A stretch of DNA of 19,331 nt from Xanthobacteraceae bacterium. Its GTDB lineage: Bacteria; Pseudomonadota; Alphaproteobacteria; Rhizobiales; Xanthobacteraceae. Shown here one piece after another: positions 13,980-19,331 of the stretch. The notes beneath the pieces are model-generated. The model was given only the letters and a program-made list of their open reading frames with translations. It was not told the origin of the DNA and made no database searches. How positions within the stretch are numbered: the first letter of the stretch is position 1; every line of letters begins with the position of its first letter. The position numbers and the translations under genes were made by a program. Location of the stretch: positions 1 to 19,331 of the forward strand of contig JAICQA010000010.1 in assembly GCA_025929595.1 (NCBI GenBank). The letters run 5' to 3'.

Positions 13980-14678
13980 ATGTCCATCGCTGATTCCATC
14001 CGCAAGCAGATCGCGCCGATCCACCCCGAGGGCTACCCCTTCGTCGGCGGCTTCGCGCTCGCCTCGCTCCTGTTGTTCTGGCTTGCCGCACCCCTCGGCT
14101 GGCTCGGCGTCGTGATGACGGCCTGGTGCGCCTATTTCTTCCGCGACCCCGCGCGCGTGACACCCGTGCGCGAGGGCCTCGTGGTGTCGCCGGCCGACGG
14201 CCGCGTCTCGCAAGTCGTGATCGCGTCCCCGCCTGCCGAGCTTGAGCTTGGTGTGGTGCCGCGTCCGCGCATCTCGATCTTCATGAGCGTCTTCGACGTG
14301 CATGTGAACCGCACGCCGGTGACGGGGGTCATCGAGCGCATCGCCTATCGTCCCGGCAAGTTCATCAACGCCGATCTCGACAAGGCGAGCGAGGACAACG
14401 AGCGCAACGGCTTCGTGATCCGCACCGGCAGCGCGCGCATCGGCATGGTGCAGATCGCCGGTCTCCTCGCGCGCCGCATCGTGTGTTTCACGCGCGAAGG
14501 CCAGACGGTTAACGTCGGCGACCGCGTCGGGCTGATCCGCTTCGGTTCGCGCGTCGATGTTTACCTTCCCGAAGGCACGCGGCCGCTTGTTTCCGAAGGC
14601 CAGACCGCGCTCGCGGGCGAAACCGTGCTCGCCGATCTCACCGCCGCGGTCACAATCGACGGTTTCCGTACCGTCTGA
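13980..14678 (+). CDS. psd: Phosphatidylserine decarboxylase proenzyme (short class)
   Basis: It decarboxylates phosphatidylserine to phosphatidylethanolamine at the inner membrane. The 232-residue proenzyme belongs to the short class found in rhizobia. It has a hydrophobic N-terminal segment (about 21-46) and FFRDPAR. The conserved SPADGRV and the FMSVFDVHVNRTPVTG block follow. The self-cleavage site is FGS, with Gly189-Ser190; the Ser becomes the pyruvoyl group. The ATG at 13980 gives the usual MSIADSIRKQIAPIHPEGYPF-type N-terminus. An open frame back to 13893 overlaps the GIY-YIG gene and is not supported. It precedes pssA by 42 nt, so the two enzymes of the pathway are adjacent. Confidence 0.96.
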   Translation: MSIADSIRKQIAPIHPEGYPFVGGFALASLLLFWLAAPLGWLGVVMTAWCAYFFRDPARVTPVREGLVVSPADGRVSQVVIASPPAELELGVVPRPRISIFMSVFDVHVNRTPVTGVIERIAYRPGKFINADLDKASEDNERNGFVIRTGSARIGMVQIAGLLARRIVCFTREGQTVNVGDRVGLIRFGSRVDVYLPEGTRPLVSEGQTALAGETVLADLTAAVTIDGFRTV

Positions 14679-14686
14679 CCCGGCTT

Positions 14687-14705
14687 CCGCCGCGCCACGC
14701 GGCGG
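14687..14705 (+). other. 8-bp perfect hairpin between psd and pssA
   Basis: CCGCCGCG (14687-14694) and CGCGGCGG (14698-14705) form a perfect 8-bp stem with a 3-nt loop, ending 15 nt before the pssA ATG. No Shine-Dalgarno is evident for pssA, so the hairpin could influence its translation or processing of the psd-pssA transcript. No T run follows, so it is not a typical terminator. Confidence 0.45.
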
Positions 14706-14720
14706 CGTATCCTGCCCGCC

Positions 14721-15587
14721 ATGACGAACATCTTCGCTCCGTTCGAACCCGAAGGCGACGAGCCGAAGCGCCGCCGCTTCAAGCCGATCCCCGTGCGCAT
14801 GTTGTTGCCCAACATGATCACGCTGCTGTCGCTGTGCCTGGGGCTCACCGGCATCCGCATGGCGCTCGAAGACAGGCTCGAACTCGCGATCGGCTGCATC
14901 GTGGTCGCGGCGGTCCTCGACGGTCTCGACGGCCGCATCGCGCGCCTGCTGCAAAGCTCGTCGCGCTTCGGCGCAGAGCTCGACAGTCTCGCGGACTTTG
15001 TCTGCTTCGGCGTCGTGCCCGGCATCATTCTCTATCAATGGGGCTTGGGCGAGCTGAAGAATCTCGGCTGGATCGCGACGCTCGTGTTCGCGATGTGCGC
15101 GGCGCTCCGCCTCGCGCGCTTCAACGTCATGCTCGACGACCCGAACCGGCCCGACTTCGCCGGCAACTTTTTCGTGGGGGTTCCGGCGCCGGCGGCAGCC
15201 CTCATTGTCATGCTGCCGGCCTATCTGGAATTTGTCGGCTTGCCGCAGTCGACGCCGGTCACGGTCATCGCGCTGCTCTATTTGATCGCGGTCGCGCTGC
15301 TGATGGTGTCGCGCATCCCCACCTGGTCGGGCAAGAAGATCGGCGCCCGCGTGCCGCGCGACTACGTGCTGCCGGTGTTCGTGGTGGTGGTTATGGTGGT
15401 GGCGCTCCTCATCAGCTTTCCGTGGGAACTGCTGGCGGCGGGTTCGCTCCTCTATCTCGGCGCGATCCCTTTCGCCTACGGCCATTACAAGCGGCTCGAG
15501 CACGCCCATGCGCTCGCGGCCGGCGGCACCGTCATGCAGCAACCGCCCGCGCCCGAGGGCGAGGACCGGCCGGGCCGCCTCAACTGA
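14721..15587 (+). CDS. pssA: CDP-diacylglycerol--serine O-phosphatidyltransferase
   Basis: It makes phosphatidylserine from CDP-diacylglycerol and L-serine in the inner membrane, feeding Psd. The 288-residue protein carries the complete CDP-alcohol phosphotransferase motif: D67, D70-G71, A74-R75, G84, D88 and D92 with the canonical spacing. Several hydrophobic helices follow, and an FFVGVPAPAAA segment is typical of the bacterial type II PssA found in rhizobia. The N-terminus (MTNIFAPFEPEG then a basic run) is cytosolic. The C-terminal end is polar and overlaps by 8 nt a small gene on the opposite strand. The psd-pssA order is common in this bacterial group. Confidence 0.96.
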   Translation: MTNIFAPFEPEGDEPKRRRFKPIPVRMLLPNMITLLSLCLGLTGIRMALEDRLELAIGCIVVAAVLDGLDGRIARLLQSSSRFGAELDSLADFVCFGVVPGIILYQWGLGELKNLGWIATLVFAMCAALRLARFNVMLDDPNRPDFAGNFFVGVPAPAAALIVMLPAYLEFVGLPQSTPVTVIALLYLIAVALLMVSRIPTWSGKKIGARVPRDYVLPVFVVVVMVVALLISFPWELLAAGSLLYLGAIPFAYGHYKRLEHAHALAAGGTVMQQPPAPEGEDRPGRLN

Positions 15588-15786
15588 TCGGAGTTTCCTT
15601 CCCGCTGTGACGCGCCAGTGCCGCGATGCGGTCCTTGAGCGATGTCTGCGGAAAGGCCGCGCGCAACGTTCTCAAGGCTTCCGCGTCGCTGCCAGGGCGC
15701 ACGGTCTTGAGCAGGCGCGTCATCCGGTTCATCGTGGCGGTGACGGGCGCCTCGGACAGCGAAGGCGATTCAAGAATCATCTGCAT
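15580..15786 (-). CDS. Small protein of unknown function (68 aa)
   Basis: I do not recognise this 68-residue soluble protein. It reads as mostly helical, with a basic middle (TMNRMTRLLKTVRPG) and ARTLRAAF-like then LKDRIAAL segments. No signal or membrane segment is visible. GGAGAG lies about 5 nt before the ATG, which is good support for a real gene despite its size. It converges on pssA with an 8-nt overlap of the two 3' ends and is divergent from the SDR gene at 15899. Confidence 0.6.
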   Translation of the reverse strand: MQMILESPSLSEAPVTATMNRMTRLLKTVRPGSDAEALRTLRAAFPQTSLKDRIAALARHSGKETPIS

Positions 15787-15898
15787 GTGACTCTCCGGAC
15801 GGCGAGCGTCACGTGCAATCGCTTAAGGACGGATTAAGTTCCGCGATGCGTGGTGGCCGATGAATTGTTCAGCCGGGGAAAAATAGTCGGGGAGGGGA

Positions 15899-16624
15899 AT
15901 GGCAAATCGCCTTGCGGACAAGATCGTCTTCATCACCGGCGCTGCCGGCACTATCGGAAAGACCGTCGCGCAGGCAATTGCGCGCGAAGGCGGCGTCGCG
16001 ATCGGCTCCGATCTGAAAGGCCGCGGCACGGACTTCGATCTCGACGTGACGCAGGAGGCCGAATGGCAGCGCGTCATGAAAGAGGTCGAGCGCCGCCACG
16101 GCCGTCTCGACGGGCTCGTGAACTCGGCCGGCATCGGCACGCTCGGCACGGTGGAGGACACGGAGTTCGCCGACTATCGTCGCGTGATGGCGGTCAATGT
16201 TGATGGCACCTTCCTTGGCTGCAAATACGCCATGCCGCTCCTGCGCCAGCGCGGCGGGTCGATCGTAAACCTGTCGTCGATTTCCGGTATCGTCGCCGGC
16301 CACAATCTCGCCGCCTACAACGCCTCGAAGGGCGCGGTGCGGCTGCTCTCGAAATCCGTCGCGCTCTACGGCGCGCGGCTGAAGCCGCAGGTCCGCAGCA
16401 ATTCGGTCCATCCGTCCTTTGTCGAGAGCGACATGGTGGACGCCATGCTCCGCTCCGTGCCCGACGCCGGCAAGGCGCGCGAGAAGATGACCCGTGACAT
16501 TCCGCTCGGCCGCTTCGCCGACCCGAAGGAAATCGCCGCACTCACGGTCTATCTGCTGTCCGACGAAAGTGGCTTCACGACCGGCGCCGAATTCCCCGTC
16601 GACGGCGGCCTGTCCGCGCGCTGA
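15899..16624 (+). CDS. Short-chain dehydrogenase/reductase (classical SDR)
   Basis: A 241-residue NAD(P)-dependent oxidoreductase. The nucleotide-binding TGAAGTIG is at 13-20, NSAG is in the middle, and the catalytic Ser127, Tyr140 and Lys144 (YNASK) have the classical spacing. The C-terminal PVDGG segment is standard. It looks like the hydroxysteroid/cyclohexanol-type dehydrogenases, but the substrate is not predictable. Asp38 (SDLKG) after the second strand suggests NAD preference. A GGAGGGG run sits very close (2 nt) to the ATG, an unusually short spacing. A second SDR gene follows 66 nt downstream. Confidence 0.92.
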   Translation: MANRLADKIVFITGAAGTIGKTVAQAIAREGGVAIGSDLKGRGTDFDLDVTQEAEWQRVMKEVERRHGRLDGLVNSAGIGTLGTVEDTEFADYRRVMAVNVDGTFLGCKYAMPLLRQRGGSIVNLSSISGIVAGHNLAAYNASKGAVRLLSKSVALYGARLKPQVRSNSVHPSFVESDMVDAMLRSVPDAGKAREKMTRDIPLGRFADPKEIAALTVYLLSDESGFTTGAEFPVDGGLSAR

Positions 16625-16690
16625 GGGCATGGACGGAAACAGGCCGAGCCGCTATGTCCTGTCGCGAATTGCTTTGAGGAGAATTCAGCA

Positions 16691-17461
16691 ATGGTTTCGA
16701 TGCTCGACCCGAAGACCCTGACCGTCCTCGTGACCGGCGCGACCGCGGGCTTTGGTGCCGCGACCGCCCGCCGCTTTGCGAAGGCCGGCAGCCGCGTGAT
16801 CGCCACCGGCCGCCGCGCCGACCGGCTCGAGGCATTGAAGAAGGAGTTGGGCGATCGCTGCCACACGCTGAATTTCGACGTCACCGACCGCGCCGCGACC
16901 GAGAAGGCGCTCGGCGGCCTTCCGGCGGACTTCGCCAAGATCAATGTCGTCGTTGCCAACGCCGGCGGCGCGCTCGGCCTCGATCCGGCTCACAAGGCCG
17001 ACCTCAAGGATTGGGACGACATGATCAAGGTCAACATCAACGGTCTGCTTTATACGGTGCGCACCGCGCTGCCCGGCATGATCGAGCGCGACGAAGGCCA
17101 TGTCGTGCTGCTCGGCTCGGTTGCCGGCGACTATCCCTATCCCGGCGGTAACGTCTATGGCGGCGTGAAGGCCTTCGTGAAGCAGTTCGCGCTCAACCTG
17201 CGCGCCGACATTCTCGGCGCCAATGTCCGCGTGACCAATGTCGAGCCGGGTCTTGCCGAAACGGAATTCTCCGTCGTGCGCTTTAAGGGCGACGCCGAGA
17301 AGGCGGCGAAAGTCTATGAGGGCGTGCAGGCGATGACCGGCGACGACATCGCCGAGCAGATCTTCTTCGTCTGCACCATGCCGCGCCACGTCAACATCAA
17401 CATCATCCAGTCGATGGCGACGATGCAGGCCTTCTCGCCGTTCGCGATCAAGCGGAAGTGA
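16691..17461 (+). CDS. SDR oxidoreductase, YdfG-like 3-hydroxy acid dehydrogenase
   Basis: A 256-residue SDR resembling NADP-dependent 3-hydroxy acid (serine/allo-threonine) dehydrogenases such as YdfG. Features are TGATAGFG in the coenzyme loop, TGRRADRL after the second strand (Arg pair fits NADP), NAGGALGLDPAH, and the catalytic Ser143, Tyr156 and Lys160. The C-terminal HVNINIIQSMATMQ is typical of YdfG-like enzymes. GAGGAG lies 9 nt before the ATG. It follows another SDR in the same direction, but the two belong to different subfamilies, so they are not a simple recent duplication. Confidence 0.92.
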   Translation: MVSMLDPKTLTVLVTGATAGFGAATARRFAKAGSRVIATGRRADRLEALKKELGDRCHTLNFDVTDRAATEKALGGLPADFAKINVVVANAGGALGLDPAHKADLKDWDDMIKVNINGLLYTVRTALPGMIERDEGHVVLLGSVAGDYPYPGGNVYGGVKAFVKQFALNLRADILGANVRVTNVEPGLAETEFSVVRFKGDAEKAAKVYEGVQAMTGDDIAEQIFFVCTMPRHVNINIIQSMATMQAFSPFAIKRK

Positions 17462-17466
17462 CCATT

Positions 17467-17638
17467 GTCATTCCGGGACGCCATCCCAAGTCGGCTATAG
17501 CCGACTTGGGCCTTTAAATCCGATCTCGGGTAAACCCGAGATCGGTGCGGCGGGCCCGGAATCCATGCGGCCTCTAAGCGTGACGGTGAGTCAGTTTGGA
17601 TTCCGGGCTCGCGTGCTGCGCACGCGCCCCGGAATGAC
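17467..17638. repeat. Multi-hairpin palindromic repeat, family B, copy 1
   Basis: A perfect 11-bp terminal inverted repeat (GTCATTCCGGG at 17467-17477, complement at 17628-17638) encloses a series of strong hairpins. These are a perfect 26-nt palindrome (17485-17510), a 12-bp stem with an AA loop (17520-17545), an 11-bp stem (17554-17564 with 17598-17608) and GCGTGC-TGC-GCACGC (17611-17625). It fills the gap between the convergent YdfG-like and Inh-like genes, 6 nt after one stop and 8 nt before the other, and could act as a bidirectional terminator. Confidence 0.88.
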
Positions 17639-17646
17639 TGCTAGGG

Positions 17647-18246
17647 TCAGCGCATCAAATAAACCGGCGCGCCGCCGTCGCCCTTTCCGTCAAAGCGGGA
17701 AGGGCCGGTGGGGTGCAGGCGGCCGACAATGTTGCGCGAGCTGTTGCGCAGCACGAGTTCGTCGCCCTGAATTTCCCAGGTCTGCACGGTCGTGAAGGCT
17801 TTCGGACAATTCGCTTCGCCGCGCGCGGCATAGGCGGTGCCGATCGGCACGCCGCCGAGAATGAGCTTGCACGGACTGCCGCCGCCTTCCTGCCCGAGCG
17901 TCCAGTTGCCGAACAGCGTGCGCGCCGGAATGACCGTGCCCTCCGGTTTCGGCTGCACGGCGGTTTCGGCTTCCTTCGGTGCCGGCTCGGCCCGCGCAGT
18001 GACAATCTGCGCGGCGCCGTCGCCCTGAGCGGTCGCCGGAGTCCGCGCGGCGGTCCTGGATGCGGGCTCGGATTTCGCCGCGTTCTGCCTGGCGGTGTCT
18101 TTCTTATTCGTGTTTCTCGTTTTGGCCGTGTCGATGACGCGCGGCTTGGCTTCCTCCACCTCGGCCCCGATCATGCCGTCGGTGACACATCCCGCCAGCG
18201 CCCCGGCGAAAATCACCGGGGCCAGAAAGCGCACCAGCCCAACCAT
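17647..18246 (-). CDS. AprI/Inh-family metalloprotease inhibitor, Omp19-like lipoprotein
   Basis: A 199-residue predicted lipoprotein. The signal ends in LAGC with the lipidated Cys at residue 20. A long polar Ala/Thr/Lys-rich linker (about 30-105) follows. The C-terminal domain (FGNWTLG, SPCKLILGG, a second Cys in ANCPKAF, WEIQGDELVL and a final SRFDGKGDGG) matches the AprI/Inh beta-barrel and aligns well with Brucella Omp19. Related domains block serralysin-type or host proteases; this specific target is unknown. The ATG at 18246 was chosen over an in-frame GTG at 18267, since both give the same signal and GGGGCG lies just before the ATG. It is downstream of the GST gene on the same strand. 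Confidence 0.85.
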   Translation of the reverse strand: MVGLVRFLAPVIFAGALAGCVTDGMIGAEVEEAKPRVIDTAKTRNTNKKDTARQNAAKSEPASRTAARTPATAQGDGAAQIVTARAEPAPKEAETAVQPKPEGTVIPARTLFGNWTLGQEGGGSPCKLILGGVPIGTAYAARGEANCPKAFTTVQTWEIQGDELVLRNSSRNIVGRLHPTGPSRFDGKGDGGAPVYLMR

Positions 18247-18306
18247 ACCCACGCCCCGTGGACGCACTTATTTTGTGCGAGCTTACACGCGGGGGCCGGG
18301 GTCTGC

Positions 18307-18320
18307 CAGCGGTACCGCTG
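18307..18320. other. 14-bp perfect palindrome between GST and Inh-like genes
   Basis: CAGCGGTACCGCTG is a perfect palindrome in the 81-nt gap after the GST stop codon and before the Inh-like gene. It could be an operator or a small hairpin in the transcript. Only its symmetry supports it. Confidence 0.3.
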
Positions 18321-18327
18321 TGGATAG

Positions 18328-18972
18328 TCAGGCCGCGAACGGATGGCCCGGCATCAGGTCGTAGGGATGCTTCCAGCCGGGCAGGGCCTTGATGCGCCCG
18401 AGCCAGGCGCCGATCGCCGGATATTCCTTCGGAATGTCGAAGCCGAACTCCTCGGCCGGATAGTAGAGGTACCCGCTCATCGAGATGTCGGCGATGGTCG
18501 GCCGGTCGGTCACGAGGAACGGCGACTGCTCCAGCCGCTTGTTCACGATCATCAGGTTATTGTCGAGGCGGCCCTTGAGGAAGGCGGCGATCGACTCGGG
18601 CGGCGCCGGTTTAGCCCAGTTCTTCAGGAAGCGATACGGCCCGAGGTAGCCGTTGACCTTGTGGTTATCGAACAGCATCCAGCGCAGCGATTCCAGCTCC
18701 TCGTCCTCGCCCTGCGGCTTGAATTTCCCGCTGCGGTTCGCGAGGTAAGTGAGGATCACGCCGGATTGCGTCAGCGTCCTCTTGCCGTGCACGAGCACGG
18801 GCAGCTCGCCCATCTCGTTGATCTCGGACCGGAACTCCGGCGAGCGCTGCACGCCGGCCTTGAAGAAGTCGACCCACACCGGCTCCCAGTCGGCGCCGAT
18901 CAGGTTCAGCATCAGCGCGGCGCGGTAGGCGTTGCCCGACTGGGCGAAGCAGTGGAGTTGGTATTCGGGCAT
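18328..18972 (-). CDS. Glutathione S-transferase family protein
   Basis: A 214-residue cytosolic GST. The N-terminal thioredoxin-like domain (1-80) begins YQLHCFAQSGNAYRAALML, where Ser12 is a plausible activating residue. It includes NEMGELPVLVHG with the cis-Pro and TQSGVILTYLA with the Gln-Ser that binds the gamma-glutamyl group. The helical C-terminal domain contains VTDRPTIADISMSGYLYY, with the N-capping Thr-Ile-Ala-Asp. GAGGAA lies about 6 nt before the ATG. Substrates cannot be inferred. It is followed on the same strand by the Inh-like lipoprotein gene. Confidence 0.93.
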   Translation of the reverse strand: MPEYQLHCFAQSGNAYRAALMLNLIGADWEPVWVDFFKAGVQRSPEFRSEINEMGELPVLVHGKRTLTQSGVILTYLANRSGKFKPQGEDEELESLRWMLFDNHKVNGYLGPYRFLKNWAKPAPPESIAAFLKGRLDNNLMIVNKRLEQSPFLVTDRPTIADISMSGYLYYPAEEFGFDIPKEYPAIGAWLGRIKALPGWKHPYDLMPGHPFAA

Positions 18973-18989
18973 TGATCGTTCCTCTTATG

Positions 18990-19079
18990 CGTCGTCCCGG
19001 ACGAGCCGAAGGCTCGATCCGGGACCGTGATCAGTTTGACTAGACGATCCCGGTCTCGCTTCGCTCGGCCGGGATGACG
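18990..19079. repeat. Multi-hairpin palindromic repeat, family B, copy 2
   Basis: Terminal inverted repeats CGTCGTCCCGG (18990-19000) and CCGGGATGACG (19069-19079) match except at one position. Hairpin 1 has GTCCCGGA (18994-19001) with TCCGGGAC (19018-19025) and an inner CGAGCC-GAA-GGCTCG (19002-19016). Hairpin 2 has ATCCCGG (19037-19043) with CCGGGAT (19069-19075). It has the same overall design as the copy at 17467-17638 but is shorter. It lies between the mmsA stop and the GST start, upstream of the GST gene on its strand. Confidence 0.83.
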
Positions 19080-19103
19080 TCGCGCGGCCTACGCCGCGCA
19101 ACG

Positions 19104-19331
19104 TCACTTCATCGTCGGAATGACGAACTCCGCGCCGTCCTTGACGCCGGACGGCCAGCGCGAGGTGACGGTCTTGGTCTTCGTATAGAAGCGCACCGAA
19201 TCCGGTCCGTGCTGGTTGAGATCGCCGAAGATCGATTTCTTCCAGCCGCCGAAGGTGTGATAGGCGAGCGGCACCGGGATCGCGATATTGATGCCTACCA
19301 TGCCGACATCGACTTTGCTCGCGAAGTCGCG
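19104..19331 (-). CDS. mmsA: CoA-acylating methylmalonate-semialdehyde dehydrogenase, C-terminal end (partial)
   Basis: Only the last 75 codons are in the window; the gene continues past the right edge. The enzyme oxidises methylmalonate semialdehyde (and malonate semialdehyde) to propionyl-CoA or acetyl-CoA in valine and inositol breakdown. The visible part, VGMVGINIAIPVPLAYHTFG then GWKKSIFGDLNQHG and FYTKTKTVTSRWP, is characteristic of MmsA/IolA and distinguishes it from other aldehyde dehydrogenases. The catalytic Cys lies outside the window. The stop is at 19104-19106, about 130 nt before the GST gene on the same strand. Confidence 0.93.
   Translation of the reverse strand, partial: RDFASKVDVGMVGINIAIPVPLAYHTFGGWKKSIFGDLNQHGPDSVRFYTKTKTVTSRWPSGVKDGAEFVIPTMK

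Noticed and set aside
13647..15542. Long open frame (631 codons) on - opposite psd and pssA
   Set aside because: It crosses several clear + strand genes and is an unnatural run of His, Arg, Asp and Glu without recognisable domains; a shadow of GC-rich coding DNA.
15899..17461. Two adjacent SDR genes as a recent tandem duplication
   Set aside because: They differ in length, coenzyme-loop pattern (Asp versus Arg-rich) and C-terminal motifs, so they belong to separate SDR subfamilies.
1..19331. CRISPR arrays, tRNA/rRNA genes, transposases, integrases or phage genes
   Set aside because: I read both strands and the translated frames and saw no regularly spaced direct repeats, no tRNA-like cloverleaf with conserved TPsiC sequence, and no recombinase motifs; the palindromic repeats are not CRISPR repeats.

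Overview
The window is GC-rich DNA whose gene content points to an alphaproteobacterium, most likely of the Hyphomicrobiales (Rhizobiales). Supporting signs are a psd-pssA phosphatidylethanolamine pair, an Omp19-like protease-inhibitor lipoprotein, an Atm1-type ABC exporter, a citramalate synthase, a TorF/Gcw_chp porin, and several families of palindromic intergenic repeats of the kind common in this order. The assignment is inferred from gene content only; no rRNA or tRNA gene is visible.

Layout. 68-2723: an alpha/beta-hydrolase lipoprotein and a TorF-family outer-membrane protein on +, facing a small secreted cysteine-rich protein on -. Between the last two lies a compound palindromic element (2228-2390) that can fold as a three-way junction. 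2724-3089: a gene-poor stretch with a 14-bp palindrome and a 19-codon ORF with two Cys codons just before cysS. 3090-7703: cysS and a 1-nt overlapping GNAT acetyltransferase, then cimA (isoleucine precursor) and a crotonase-fold protein. A repeat element lies in front of cimA and another in front of the crotonase gene. 7726-8343: a noticeably AT-richer orphan membrane protein. 8402-9232 (-): a DUF3750 protein, divergent from a small low-affinity iron permease-like protein (+), which converges on a LOG-family nucleotide hydrolase and a secreted FG-GAP-like protein (both -).

11141-13509: an ArsR-type regulator with two CxC motifs overlaps by 4 nt an Atm1/HMT1-type ABC exporter, so the two are probably translationally coupled and form a metal- or thiol-stress export unit. 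13679-15587: a GIY-YIG protein, psd and pssA. PssA makes phosphatidylserine and Psd converts it to phosphatidylethanolamine. A 68-aa gene on - overlaps the end of pssA. 15899-17461: two SDR oxidoreductases in tandem. 17647-18972 (-): an AprI/Inh (Omp19-like) lipoprotein and a glutathione S-transferase. 19104-19331 (-): the C-terminal end of a methylmalonate-semialdehyde dehydrogenase cut by the window edge.

Most of this is ordinary chromosomal core or shell content. The items most worth a second look are the Cys-codon ORF before cysS, the three-way-junction element, the cloverleaf-like intergenic repeats, the AT-rich orphan, and the crotonase with one catalytic Glu replaced by Cys.
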